From the NCBI GenBank assembly GCA_016927395.1, contig JAFGMU010000013.1, positions 1 through 41,886 on the forward strand: a DNA stretch of 41,886 nt. The letters run 5' to 3'. Positions 1 through 9,986 of the stretch are shown one piece after another (the stretch's first letter is position 1; every line of letters begins with the position of its first letter). Under the pieces are notes generated by a model that had not been told where the DNA came from, did no database searches, and worked only from the letters and a program-made list of their open reading frames with translations. This DNA is from Alphaproteobacteria bacterium (GTDB lineage: Bacteria; Pseudomonadota; Alphaproteobacteria; Rs-D84). The position numbers and the translations under genes are program-made.

Positions 1-44
1 AAACCAGAAAAGTCAAGAAAAATCAGTACGGTATTATAATACCA

Positions 45-1757
45 TTACATTTCATTAGGGATTTTTAGACCCATTAAATCAATAACAGTTGATAGTGTAT
101 TAAATGCAATTTGAACAATTTTCATACGCTGGGCACGAATTTGTTCATCAACATCATCGCGCAGTATAGGACAGTTGTGATAAAAAGTATTTACCAGCTG
201 GCATAAATCATAGACATAGTTTGCCAAAATGTCAGTTGCACGATTATCAAATGCAACCTGCACTGTGCGTTCAAAATCCAATAATCCAATCAACAGGTTT
301 CTTTCATCTTTTGACAATTCGACAAGTTTTGAATTGTTTGTTTTTACATTTGATTTTTTCAGAACGCTGTTCAAACGAACGGCTGTGTACAGAATATATG
401 GTCCGGTGCGACCTTCGAAACTGGTGACTGATTCCGGATCAAAAATATAATCAGAACGTAAATCATGCATCAAATCATTAAATTTTAATGCAGCCAAAGC
501 GATTGATTCTGTTATTTCATTATTAATTTTTTTACCGGATTCTAAAACACGTACGCGTGCAGCATTATTTACCATTTCAATAATATCGTTCAGTCCAGCC
601 GCATTACCGTCACGGGTCTTGAACGGCTTTCCGTCGGCACCATTTATTGTTCCGTATCCAATGTGTTCCAAATTTTCTGTTGGAAATAAATTCGTTAATT
701 CCGCAACACGAAATAACTGTTCAAAATGTAATTTTTGACGACTGTCGGTCAGATAGATTATCTTATCCGGATTATCCGTAATCTTGCGGTAATACAAAGC
801 CATAATGTCGGTTGCATCATAAGGAACTGCCCCACGCGAATTATAAAACATAACCGGCGGCATCGGTGCAGTATCAGAATCTTTTTTTACAACAATTATT
901 TCTGCACCATCGCTTTTTTCCAAAAGATGTTTTTCACGCAAAATTTTTTCAACAGGTTCAATATACTTTGCAGCATTACGTTCCCCCAAAGTATTATCAA
1001 AAGGCATAATGTTTATTTTTTTTATAACATCTTCCATTGCTTTCAATGATACTGGGATAAAAACGTTATAAAGCGCATTGTATCCGGCATGACCCTTTTG
1101 AAGTTCTGCGGTAATTACACGCGCCTGTTCCATAAATTCTTCATCTGTTTTTGCCAGCTCTGCAGCGGACGGATAATAAGTATCCAATTCCTGGACAGGT
1201 ATATAATATTTTGAATAGTCCAGTTTTGAATTAAATTTGTCTTGAAAAAATGGCCAATCGGGATGAAGTTTTTTTATCCATGCAATAACCAGCCCCATTG
1301 ACCTGCCCCAATCACCAATATGATTGTATGAAATTGTATTGTGTCCCAGGAACTTTGCAATACGATTAAAAGTATCACCAACGATTGATGTTCGCAAATG
1401 TCCGATATGTAAAGACTTGGCCACATTATACGCACCATAGTCCATATCAATGGTTAGTGGGTTTGGATTTTTTATTTCGATTTTTTTATCAGCAGATTCC
1501 CAAATAAAATTGTCTTTGATTTTAATGTTTATAAATCCAGGTCCTGCGATTGAAGCGTTTTCTACAAAATCCAATTCGGAAATTTTTGGCAATAAATCAC
1601 CTGCCAGTTCACGTGGATTTTTACCGGCGGATTTGGCCATAACCATTGCAGCATTTGTTGCAAAATCACCAAATTCACGATTTTTAGGGGTTTCCAGATT
1701 TGCGTCAAATCCCAGTTTTTCATTTATACTGTTTGATACGAACTTATAAAGGTTCAT
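45..1757 (-). CDS. argS: Arginyl-tRNA synthetase
   Basis: 570 aa ORF; class I motif HIGHLRTS after GAYNVAKSL, KTRDG motif near FKTRDGNAAGLNDII, and C-terminal DALR-like anticodon domain. Confidence 0.97.
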   Translation of the reverse strand: MNLYKFVSNSINEKLGFDANLETPKNREFGDFATNAAMVMAKSAGKNPRELAGDLLPKISELDFVENASIAGPGFINIKIKDNFIWESADKKIEIKNPNPLTIDMDYGAYNVAKSLHIGHLRTSIVGDTFNRIAKFLGHNTISYNHIGDWGRSMGLVIAWIKKLHPDWPFFQDKFNSKLDYSKYYIPVQELDTYYPSAAELAKTDEEFMEQARVITAELQKGHAGYNALYNVFIPVSLKAMEDVIKKINIMPFDNTLGERNAAKYIEPVEKILREKHLLEKSDGAEIIVVKKDSDTAPMPPVMFYNSRGAVPYDATDIMALYYRKITDNPDKIIYLTDSRQKLHFEQLFRVAELTNLFPTENLEHIGYGTINGADGKPFKTRDGNAAGLNDIIEMVNNAARVRVLESGKKINNEITESIALAALKFNDLMHDLRSDYIFDPESVTSFEGRTGPYILYTAVRLNSVLKKSNVKTNNSKLVELSKDERNLLIGLLDFERTVQVAFDNRATDILANYVYDLCQLVNTFYHNCPILRDDVDEQIRAQRMKIVQIAFNTLSTVIDLMGLKIPNEM

Positions 1758-1775
1758 TTACAATTCCTTTTTCAA

Positions 1776-3056
1776 TTACAAAGGCAATACGATTCTTACA
1801 CGCAAACCGCCCAATTCACTATTTTCCAAGAACATTTGTCCACCGTGATTTTCAAATGCTGTTTGTGCAATTGAAAGTCCCAGTCCTGTTCCACCAGATT
1901 CTGAACCACGTGCTTCGTCCAAGCGAACAAATGGGCGCAAAGCATCTGCTTTTTTATCATCTGGAATTCCTGGACCATCATCTTCGATAATTACTTCGAC
2001 CTGTTCTGCGGAATCAATCTCTGTAATTCTGATTTTTTTCTTTGCGTATCTGGCTGCGTTTTCAATAACATTTCCAAAAGCGCTGGCCAATGCCATTGGT
2101 CTGGCATAAAACTGGACAGGATTTTCTGGGAATACCGTTTCAATTTTTTTGTTTCCAGCAGCATCACGAACAATACGTGTCAACATGGCTGGCAGTTCGG
2201 TCTTTTGTTCTATTTCGGGCATTTCACCGCGGGCAAAAGCCAAATACCCATTAATCATTTCTGCCATACGATCTATATCATGCATCAAATCGTCTTTTTC
2301 CGCTTCGCCTGTTTCAATACCCAGACGCATGCGTGCAAGTGGAGCTTTTAAATCATGGCTGACCGCGTTTAACATATCTGTTCTGGTGCGATTATAACGA
2401 TTTAATCTTTCTTTCATTTTTATCATAGCAACTGCAGCTTCGCGAATTTCTTTGGACCCCGATGGTACAAAACCAGGCGCGTCCAATCCGCGACCAAAAT
2501 TACTGGCTGCACGTGCAATGCTTCGAATGCTGCGTGTATGGATTATGACAAATGGTGTAATTAAAATTGATACAATTAATATTGAACCAATTAACCATAA
2601 AATAAATACGTCGGTACTGGTTGAATAAATACGATACAAAGAAGTTGCAAAAGTTGCAATTTTTCCATCTTTTGTCGGAACGTCAACAAACACCAGTCTT
2701 TTTGCTTTGTCCATATAAATAGTTGCAGGACGTTTTACTTTTGATGATAACTCGGATGCCAACATTCCAGTTTCGCGAGCGTTATTATCATTTTTTTCAG
2801 GGCGGTTTAATTTATCGTTAACTGTTACATTTATTCCTGTATCACGGCCCATTGTCATTGTGGCACTGGTTTCGCCAGCATCCATCAAATTTACCATTGT
2901 TGCAATTTCACCAGCCAAGCTGCGCGCCATAGTTCCATGAACACGTGTCCAATGGTTTCCAAAGAAAGCATTTGCAACGATAACCTGTGCGATAATCAAT
3001 GGTATCAAAACCATTAATACTGTGCGCCATAAAAAACTGCGAGGTATTAATCTCAT
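1776..3056 (-). CDS. EnvZ-like sensor histidine kinase
   Basis: N-terminal TM, second TM (FILWLIGSILIVSILITPFVII), HAMP-like region, H-box AVSHDLKAPLARMRLG, N-box NVIENAARYA, G-boxes DDGPGIPDD and GTGLGLSI. Confidence 0.93.
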   Translation of the reverse strand: MRLIPRSFLWRTVLMVLIPLIIAQVIVANAFFGNHWTRVHGTMARSLAGEIATMVNLMDAGETSATMTMGRDTGINVTVNDKLNRPEKNDNNARETGMLASELSSKVKRPATIYMDKAKRLVFVDVPTKDGKIATFATSLYRIYSTSTDVFILWLIGSILIVSILITPFVIIHTRSIRSIARAASNFGRGLDAPGFVPSGSKEIREAAVAMIKMKERLNRYNRTRTDMLNAVSHDLKAPLARMRLGIETGEAEKDDLMHDIDRMAEMINGYLAFARGEMPEIEQKTELPAMLTRIVRDAAGNKKIETVFPENPVQFYARPMALASAFGNVIENAARYAKKKIRITEIDSAEQVEVIIEDDGPGIPDDKKADALRPFVRLDEARGSESGGTGLGLSIAQTAFENHGGQMFLENSELGGLRVRIVLPL

Positions 3057-3111
3057 AAAAAACTCCGTTTTATTATTGTTAAGTTAACTTTTAATAATTT
3101 TTACCGAATTA

Positions 3112-3744
3112 TCAAGCATTAACCATTTTATAACCTTTTCCGCGAACTGTTATTATATCTAGGTTTGATAATACACTATTTAATTTGTTGCGCAAGCGTT
3201 TTGCGACCATAGGTGCCGCAGATGCAGTGTTACCAACAGGGGTAACCAATTGTTGTAACAGCTTTTTTTCTTCCCCTGACAAAGCCAATAGCTTTGGTTG
3301 TTCATTATCGGCGGTTTTAATAAAAAATTCATCATCGGCAAAAATTAAATTATCTGGCATTCCGCTGGTTTCATTAGCTAATCTATTTTTTATCATATTA
3401 TTAAGACGTAAAACCAATTCCTGTAATTGAAAAGGTTTGGCCAAATAATCATTAGCGCCACCGGAAAGACCATCAATAGCATTTTCAGGCCCCGAAAGTG
3501 CTGTTAGCATAATAACAGGTGTTTGGTTGCCAGAATTGCGAAGCCCCCGTAGAAAAGTTAAACCATCCATTCCGCCCATCATTCTATCCAAAACGATGGC
3601 GTCAGCTTGTAACTTTTGCATTATTTCTGCGCCCTGTTCTGCAGAATCTGCACTGAGTGTGTTAAACCCCGCAGCGCGCAAACCTTTTACTAGCGTGTTG
3701 CGCAACATAGAGTCATCGTCAATAATCAGAATTGTTTTATTCAT
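3112..3744 (-). CDS. OmpR-family response regulator
   Basis: Receiver domain IIDDDSMLRNTL...VLDRMMGGMDGLTFL...KPF; C-terminal winged-helix ending VRGKGYKM; adjacent to the histidine kinase. Confidence 0.93.
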   Translation of the reverse strand: MNKTILIIDDDSMLRNTLVKGLRAAGFNTLSADSAEQGAEIMQKLQADAIVLDRMMGGMDGLTFLRGLRNSGNQTPVIMLTALSGPENAIDGLSGGANDYLAKPFQLQELVLRLNNMIKNRLANETSGMPDNLIFADDEFFIKTADNEQPKLLALSGEEKKLLQQLVTPVGNTASAAPMVAKRLRNKLNSVLSNLDIITVRGKGYKMVNA

Positions 3745-3763
3745 AATATCAATATAGTAAAGA

Positions 3764-3793
3764 ATTAAAGAGTGAAAAGGCTCACTCTTTAAT
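3764..3793. terminator. Perfect 11-bp stem hairpin, possible terminator of the 3798-4733 gene
   Basis: ATTAAAGAGTG-aaaaggct-CACTCTTTAAT between the 3798-4733 CDS end and the response-regulator start. Confidence 0.5.
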
Positions 3794-3797
3794 ATTT

Positions 3798-4733
3798 TTA
3801 TTTCTGCAAAGGTTCAACCGCATATTCGCCCGGTTGTATTGTTTGCATCCCGCCAGTTGCCGACTGCATCCCATACTCGCTGTCTGTTGCGGCTTTGAAT
3901 TTCATTCCGCCATTTGAATATTCTGTTTTGAATAGTGCATATCCAGTTCCACCACCAGTGGTTGGTCCCTGAAGACCCAAAGAATAATATCCACCCATGA
4001 TTCCATAATCCAAATCAATATAATCAATATTAACCAATATTGATACGTTGGTCAGACCATCACTGGTCATATTACATGTAAATTCGCGATTTGCCAATGT
4101 TGCTTGTGAATTAATTGGAACAACAATATCCATAACGGTTGGTTCGCAAACCCTGTCTATTCCGTTAACTAAAAATTCATAAGTCATACCAACGGTTGCT
4201 TTGGACAGACCGGTTGAAATATTTACCTGGGAAACAGTTGCTTTTGGTATCTTTACCAATGCATTAGCAATACCAGCACGAACTGGGAAAGATATTCCAG
4301 ATTGCAGGCATGAACGACTGAATGGATCAGCTTCACATATATAAACACGTGAATGAGCATTCATCATGAACATATTTGCAATACTGTTAAATAAAAATGT
4401 TCTGGTAATACGGTCATTCAATTTTGTACAGCCAAAGTCGCGGCAAATAATCATCGGACGATCAGCAAATGAAACGCCTGGTAATTTTTTAGTTTCAGCA
4501 TTACGTGCATCAGTTATGTTTTGGTCATAATTTAAACTGTCAGCACGTTCCATAAAGTTATTTTCAGGTATAAAATTCACGTCATCTGGGTATGCATAAT
4601 AAGATTGTACAGGTGTTTCGGTGTAAACAGTCTGAAATCCTTGGTTTGTTGTGTCTGTTGCAAAATTGTCTGCAGCCCAAACATCACCAACAACAAATAA
4701 CGCAAAAAAAACTGTAAAAATAAGTCTTGTCAT
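3798..4733 (-). CDS. Secreted hypothetical protein
   Basis: 311 aa ORF with signal peptide MTRLIFTVFFALFVVGDVWAAD; no family recognised. Confidence 0.75.
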   Translation of the reverse strand: MTRLIFTVFFALFVVGDVWAADNFATDTTNQGFQTVYTETPVQSYYAYPDDVNFIPENNFMERADSLNYDQNITDARNAETKKLPGVSFADRPMIICRDFGCTKLNDRITRTFLFNSIANMFMMNAHSRVYICEADPFSRSCLQSGISFPVRAGIANALVKIPKATVSQVNISTGLSKATVGMTYEFLVNGIDRVCEPTVMDIVVPINSQATLANREFTCNMTSDGLTNVSILVNIDYIDLDYGIMGGYYSLGLQGPTTGGGTGYALFKTEYSNGGMKFKAATDSEYGMQSATGGMQTIQPGEYAVEPLQK

Positions 4734-4869
4734 ATTTTGACCCTTTCCCTTTCATGGAATATTAGAACAAACGCGACATCTGTGTCAAAGCAAAAATATT
4801 TATGTTGAAAATAACATTCTGAATGTTCTATAAATGATTTATAATCAATATCAAGGAAGGTATTTCAAA

Positions 4870-5529
4870 ATGGTTGACATAGTAATAACAGGTGAAAATG
4901 GAAAATTACACGCGGTATATCATAAATCTGCAGCCGAAGCTGCACCATTGGCAGTCGTGCTAAGCGGTAACCCCAGACAAAAATACCATATGAACGATCG
5001 TGTTTCGTATGCAATGTTTAGATCATTTATGGATATTGGATTTTCTGTTTTGCGTTTTGATTATCGTGGCGTCAATGATTCCGAAGGTTCAATTGGAACA
5101 ACCGCCGACAATATGTTGGACATTGCAACAGTAATTGATTGGATTCAAAATCATAACGAAGACAGTGATAAAATCTGGCTGGCTGGACATCAATTGGGCG
5201 CTTGGTATGTATTGCAAGCAATGATGCGCAGACCTGAAATTTCTGGTTTTGCGCTGGTATCACCTGATTCTTCGATTTCGGATTTTGCATTTTTGTCGCC
5301 GCGTCCAAATCGTGGTTTATTGATACAGGGTGCTGCAGAATCTGATGATTCACGTGCTTTTTCTACACATTTGACCCAGGTGTTAAAAAAACAAGCGCAA
5401 ATAGATTTAGAAACAATTCGTATTAAAAATGCCGATGCAAATTATACTGGTGCCCCAGAGTTGCGCCAAATGTATAATGATTTAAAGGCATACGTCGGCC
5501 GTGAAAACGAAGAAGACAAGTTGTTATAG
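4870..5529 (+). CDS. Alpha/beta hydrolase-like protein
   Basis: VLRFDYRGVNDSEGS and LAGHQLGAWYVLQAM (degenerate nucleophile elbow, GHQLG). Start at 4870 (MVDIVITGENG) preceded by AAGGAAGG is preferred over 4834. Confidence 0.8.
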   Translation: MVDIVITGENGKLHAVYHKSAAEAAPLAVVLSGNPRQKYHMNDRVSYAMFRSFMDIGFSVLRFDYRGVNDSEGSIGTTADNMLDIATVIDWIQNHNEDSDKIWLAGHQLGAWYVLQAMMRRPEISGFALVSPDSSISDFAFLSPRPNRGLLIQGAAESDDSRAFSTHLTQVLKKQAQIDLETIRIKNADANYTGAPELRQMYNDLKAYVGRENEEDKLL

Positions 5530-5530
5530 T

Positions 5531-6520
5531 ATGGAAAATAAAGAAAGATTTTTAGATGCTAATATCCCAGACGAAATGACGACCAGTATTCGCCCAAAAC
5601 GTATGGGTGATTTTGTCGGTCAGGAAGGTTTGAAACAAAACCTGTCTGTTTTTATTAATGCCGCGCGCGGTCGCAGTGAATCCATGGATCATGTTTTGTT
5701 GTATGGTCCCCCGGGATTGGGCAAAACCACACTTGCGCACATTATTGCAAATGAATTGGGAACAAATTTTCGTGCAACAGCCGCACCTATGTTGACCAAG
5801 CAAGGTGACTTGGCTGCAATCTTGACATCTTTGGAACCAATGGACGTTTTGTTTATTGATGAAATTCATCGTCTGCCAACTGCAATCGAGGAAGTTTTGT
5901 ATTCCGCAATGGAAGATTTCAAATTGGATATTATGCTGGGCGAAGGTCCATCTGCCAAAAGTGTCAGAATTGACCTACCCCAGTTTACTTTGGTTGGCGC
6001 AACAACACGTACGGGATTATTATCTAATCCACTGCGCGACAGATTTGGAATTGATTTGCGTTTGAATTTTTATGAACCCGTCGATTTGGCAAAAATTATT
6101 TCGCGCAGTGCAAATATTTTGGGAATTGATATTGAACCTGGGGCGGCTGATATTTTGTCAATCAGTGCGCGCGGAACACCACGAATCGCAAATCGTTTAT
6201 TGAAACGTGCACGTGATTTTGCAGCTGCAACTGGTGCAAAATCAATAAATTCCGACACTATAAAAACAACACTATTTCAATTAAAAATTGATGGTCGTGG
6301 ACTGGATAATATTGATCGCGAATATATGACTGCGATTGTAAAACATTATGCTGGGGGACCTGTTGGAATTGAAAATTTATCTGCGATATTATCAGAACCA
6401 TCAGACACAATCGAAGATGTAATTGAACCATACCTGATGCAGCAAGGATTTATTCAACGCACACCCCGCGGTCGCATTATCACTGACGCTGGATATCAAC
6501 ATTTGGGATTGGAAAAATAA
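5531..6520 (+). CDS. ruvB: Holliday junction branch-migration ATPase RuvB
   Basis: SIRPKRMGDFVGQEGLKQNL, Walker A GPPGLGKTTLA, Walker B LFIDEIHRL, GATTRTGLLSNPLRDRFG; start taken at internal M (MENKERFL). Confidence 0.97.
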   Translation: MENKERFLDANIPDEMTTSIRPKRMGDFVGQEGLKQNLSVFINAARGRSESMDHVLLYGPPGLGKTTLAHIIANELGTNFRATAAPMLTKQGDLAAILTSLEPMDVLFIDEIHRLPTAIEEVLYSAMEDFKLDIMLGEGPSAKSVRIDLPQFTLVGATTRTGLLSNPLRDRFGIDLRLNFYEPVDLAKIISRSANILGIDIEPGAADILSISARGTPRIANRLLKRARDFAAATGAKSINSDTIKTTLFQLKIDGRGLDNIDREYMTAIVKHYAGGPVGIENLSAILSEPSDTIEDVIEPYLMQQGFIQRTPRGRIITDAGYQHLGLEK

Positions 6521-6524
6521 AAAA

Positions 6525-7022
6525 ATGCAAATTCCAATTATTGCAACTTTGACCGAAGAATCTTTAGAACTACCAGTTTCCGAAAATAAAATTAAAAAGG
6601 AACGTATTGCAGCGCGTGCTGTAATTTTTAGTTTGGAAAATAAAATTGCCCTGTTTCGTCCAGATTCTAAAATTGGTTATCGAATTCCTGGTGGTGGTAT
6701 CGAAGTTGGTGAAACAATCGAAGATGCATTACATCGCGAAGTTATGGAAGAAGTTGGTGCAACAATAAAAATTAACTCAAATCCAACAGCACAATTAATT
6801 GAATTGAAAAATGAAAAAAAAACAGAACAAATAAATTTTATATTTATTGCCCAATTGGTTGAGATAATCGAATTAAATAAAAATGTAAAATGGTTAAGTC
6901 TTGACGAAGCAATCGAAGAATTGTACTTTCAAGTACCGAAAACATACAAAAATGTATTTCGCCGCATGCGGGATATAAAGACATTGGAATATATTAAAAA
7001 TATTGGTGATGATAATGAATAA
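6525..7022 (+). CDS. NUDIX hydrolase
   Basis: Nudix box GGIEVGETIEDALHREVMEEVGA. Confidence 0.9.
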   Translation: MQIPIIATLTEESLELPVSENKIKKERIAARAVIFSLENKIALFRPDSKIGYRIPGGGIEVGETIEDALHREVMEEVGATIKINSNPTAQLIELKNEKKTEQINFIFIAQLVEIIELNKNVKWLSLDEAIEELYFQVPKTYKNVFRRMRDIKTLEYIKNIGDDNE

Positions 7023-7392
7023 AATACATAAATTCCCTTTTTCAATTGCATATGCAGATACGGATGCCGGCGGGATTGTTTATCATGCACGTTATGTTGA
7101 AATCGCAGAACGCGCAAGAATGAAGTGGATGATGAACGCAACACCAAAAAATGGTGATATCGGTTTTGTTATAAAAGAACTGAAAATGCAATACATAAAA
7201 CCATTGCGTTTGGCGGATGATTTTGTTGTTGAAACACATATGACAAAATTGGGCGCAGCTTCGTTGAATGTCGAACAAAAGTTCGTGAAAAATGGAGATG
7301 TTTATGCTATACTTACCGGAACTGCAGCGTATATAGATTCTAATATGAAACCAAAACGCATACCGGATGAAATTATAAACATACTGAAATAA
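7015..7392 (+). CDS. ybgC: YbgC-type acyl-CoA thioesterase (hotdog fold)
   Basis: FSIAYADTDAGGIVYHARYVEIAERAR signature; directly upstream of tolQ as in tol-pal operons; start MNKIHK at 7015. Confidence 0.92.
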   Translation: MNKIHKFPFSIAYADTDAGGIVYHARYVEIAERARMKWMMNATPKNGDIGFVIKELKMQYIKPLRLADDFVVETHMTKLGAASLNVEQKFVKNGDVYAILTGTAAYIDSNMKPKRIPDEIINILK

Positions 7393-7410
7393 TAAAAAGG
7401 AAAAAATAAA

Positions 7411-7905
7411 ATGACAAATAGCTTTTCACTTCTTTCGCTGTTTACCAGTGGAAATTTAATAACTTTGGTAATATCGCTGACCCTTGTTGCTGCCAGTGTA
7501 TTTTCGTGGGCAATTATTATTGAAAAATTTCGCATGTGGAAATTCGAAAGACGTAACCCAACAACAATAAAGTCTGGCGATAATTTGGAATTGGTAGTTG
7601 ATAGACTTATTCGTCCGTTCGATAAAAATTTATGGTTCTTGTCAATGTTGTCATACGTTGCACCATTTGTTGGTTTGTTTGGAACAATTTGGGGTGTTAT
7701 GGATTCTTTTGCATCAATCGGTGTTAATCAATCTGTCAGTATTGGTGTTATTGCCCCAGGTTTAGCAACTGCATTAGGCACAACAGCACTTGGTTTAATT
7801 GCTGCTGTTCCAGCTGCTGTGGCATACCAGTATTTTACAAAAAAGGCAGATGATTTATACAACCACCTGGACGATGTCAGAAAAGACATAAAAGGTAAAA
7901 AATAA
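7411..7905 (+). CDS. tolQ: TolQ/ExbB-family proton channel, short form
   Basis: SPYIGLFGTVWGIM-like segment APFVGLFGTIWGVMDSF and APGLATALGTTALGLIAAVPAAVAY; followed by tolR and tolA. Confidence 0.9.
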   Translation: MTNSFSLLSLFTSGNLITLVISLTLVAASVFSWAIIIEKFRMWKFERRNPTTIKSGDNLELVVDRLIRPFDKNLWFLSMLSYVAPFVGLFGTIWGVMDSFASIGVNQSVSIGVIAPGLATALGTTALGLIAAVPAAVAYQYFTKKADDLYNHLDDVRKDIKGKK

Positions 7906-7918
7906 AAAAGTTTTTAGT

Positions 7919-8485
7919 ATGATTAATTTATCTACTTTTCCAGAATATATAAAAACAGAGCGTCTTGATTTGCGCAGGATTAAGCCGTCCAAAGAAAACG
8001 CAAATATAATATTCGATATTATTGACAACTCTCGAGAAAGTTTGGAACAATGGCAGGGATTTATTGAATATATAAGAACTCCAGATGATATGCTTAAACA
8101 ATTACAAAAACGGGATGAACAGTGGAATAACAAAACGGGTTTTTGTTTTGGAATTTTTAAAAATGATAAATTTATAGGAAGAATTAGATTTTTTAATATA
8201 AATCCTGGAGAAATTGCCAGCTGTGAAATTGGTTACTGGTTATCAGATTCCGAGACAGGTCATGGTTTTATGACAGAAGCTTTTCAAACATTAGAAAAGC
8301 AATTATTTGGAATAGGATTTAATAGAATACAAATGGAAATTGATTCAGGTAACATAAAATCTGAAAATATAGCAAAGAAAAACAATTATGTACTGGAAGG
8401 TAGAACACGTCAAAGTTCATGGGCAAAATGTTGTGGTGTATGTGATACCTTGATATATTCAAAATTAAAATCGGAGTATAAATAA
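7919..8485 (+). CDS. GNAT family N-acetyltransferase (RimJ/RimL-like)
   Basis: IKTERLDLRRIKPSKEN..., CEIGYWLSDSETGHGFMTEAFQTL, IQMEIDSGNIKSENIAKKNNYVLEG typical of Acetyltransf_3. Confidence 0.92.
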   Translation: MINLSTFPEYIKTERLDLRRIKPSKENANIIFDIIDNSRESLEQWQGFIEYIRTPDDMLKQLQKRDEQWNNKTGFCFGIFKNDKFIGRIRFFNINPGEIASCEIGYWLSDSETGHGFMTEAFQTLEKQLFGIGFNRIQMEIDSGNIKSENIAKKNNYVLEGRTRQSSWAKCCGVCDTLIYSKLKSEYK

Positions 8486-8487
8486 AA

Positions 8488-8889
8488 ATGGCACGCAGAA
8501 ATTCAAGAAATTCAGATGCAACTCTGTCTTTGACACCAATGATTGACGTTATGACCGTATTGTTGGCGGTTTTTATGGTTACAACACCAATGATGACAAC
8601 TGGTATTGATTTGGATTTACCGCGTGCAGGTAATTCAAGTATAACAGGAAATGACCATGCAATCCAAATCAGTGTTGATTCCGCAGGACGTTATTATTTG
8701 GGATCCACACAGATGGGACGCGATGAAATTGTTAATAAAATTGCCGCAATGCGTGGTGAAAATTCAAATCTGACAATTATGATAAATGGTGATTCACACG
8801 CAGACTATGGTGCGGTTATGTCAATGATGGGTCGACTAAAAGATGCAGGATTCCAACGTGTTGGTCTGCGCACTAAACTAGATAAATAA
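8488..8889 (+). CDS. tolR: TolR/ExbD-family biopolymer transport protein
   Basis: LTPMIDVMTVLLAVFMVTTPMM TM helix with conserved Asp; ExbD-like C-terminus. Confidence 0.92.
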   Translation: MARRNSRNSDATLSLTPMIDVMTVLLAVFMVTTPMMTTGIDLDLPRAGNSSITGNDHAIQISVDSAGRYYLGSTQMGRDEIVNKIAAMRGENSNLTIMINGDSHADYGAVMSMMGRLKDAGFQRVGLRTKLDK

Positions 8890-9602
8890 TGAACGATAAT
8901 AAACATTTTTCATCAGAAAATATTCTGATGTCCGTTTTTGGGCATTTGTTTTTAGTGGCAATAATGCTGACATCTTTTGCGATTGTTATTAAACATGCAA
9001 AATTGGTCGCACCCGACCGTGTTGAAATTACAGAAATTGATTTGAATAATGTGAAAGTTACAGGTGACCAAACTAAGTTATTTAACACCGATATTCCAGA
9101 AGTAAAAGACACTGTTGATTTTCCAGATAAAAAGTCAAAAAAAGACCAGGATTTTGGTGATGATAAACCAATAGAAAAACCAAGTTTGGTAGCACCCGAA
9201 AAAAAGAAAAATAAAAAATCTGAAAAACCAGTTCCAAAAAAAACTACAATTGTTCGTGTTAATCGTGAAACTGTTTCACTGGATAGAACAATGACAATTT
9301 CTGTTGTTGATGCCCTGCGTGTTGCCCTGACCCGTTGTTGGGCTGTTGATACGACCCGCAGTGATATTACGGATATTCGTGCAGTTGCGCATTTAACTAT
9401 GTATAAAAATGGTATGGTTCGTGATGTTTGGTTTGAATCGGCTGCACGCAGTCAATCAGATCCTGCATTTGCGTATGTTTTGGATACAATAAAAAATGCG
9501 TTAAAAGCATGTCAACCATTCAGAATGTTGCCAGCATCGGAATTTGAAAGTTGGGAAAAAATACAATTAACTTTTTATCCCACATCCGGAAAAATTATGT
9601 AA
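8889..9602 (+). CDS. tolA: TolA-like protein (TonB C-terminal-like domain)
   Basis: N-terminal TM, Lys/Pro-rich linker (EKKKNKKSEKPVPKK), C-terminal domain DALRVALTRCW...MYKNGMVRDVWFE; operon position after tolR. Confidence 0.82.
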   Translation: MNDNKHFSSENILMSVFGHLFLVAIMLTSFAIVIKHAKLVAPDRVEITEIDLNNVKVTGDQTKLFNTDIPEVKDTVDFPDKKSKKDQDFGDDKPIEKPSLVAPEKKKNKKSEKPVPKKTTIVRVNRETVSLDRTMTISVVDALRVALTRCWAVDTTRSDITDIRAVAHLTMYKNGMVRDVWFESAARSQSDPAFAYVLDTIKNALKACQPFRMLPASEFESWEKIQLTFYPTSGKIM

Positions 9603-9603
9603 A

Positions 9604-9637
9604 AAAAGCGCCTTGAAAAATCAGGCGTTTTTTTATT
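9604..9637. terminator. Rho-independent terminator between tolA and rnpB (likely bidirectional)
   Basis: A-tract, GCGCCT-tgaaaaatc-AGGCGT, T-tract. Confidence 0.75.
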
Positions 9638-9640
9638 AAA

Positions 9641-9935
9641 AGCTCAGATGGGCGATAAGCCGGATTCTGTACCATTTCTGGTGGACATAATTAATCTAAA
9701 CTTTACATTACTGCAAAGCTGAAGCCTTCTACCCGCCCCCAAACTGGGACTGTTAAAGGGGGCCTATTTGAAGTTGCACCGCATAGAGATTGCCCGTTTC
9801 AACCGGACTTAACCGGCTCGTCTCTGTTGCTCTGATCGTCGGGTCGCCCCGCGCGGCCGTTAGCCGCTATGCTGTCCCACGGTGTCCGGACTTTCCTCTG
9901 GCCTTGCGGTCAGCTATGTCCTGCCCATCTGAGTT
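9641..9935 (-). ncRNA. rnpB: RNase P RNA component, bacterial type A-like
   Basis: Reverse complement contains GAGGAAAGTCCGGAC near the 5' end, ACAGAATCCGGCTTATCG near the 3' end, and paired P1 ends CAGATGGGC/GCCCATCTG. Confidence 0.95.
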
Positions 9936-9939
9936 TTGA

Positions 9940-9967
9940 ATTCTATCATCGACCCATCAAAAGTCAA
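9940..9967 (-). promoter_or_regulatory. Putative sigma70 promoter for rnpB
   Basis: Minus strand TTGACT - 16 nt - TAGAAT just upstream of the rnpB 5' end. Confidence 0.6.
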
Positions 9968-9986
9968 TAATAATAAGGTTTTTAAC

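Noticed and set aside
735-1049. 104 aa plus-strand ORF inside argS
   Set aside because: Antisense to a confidently identified gene; no RBS or recognisable family
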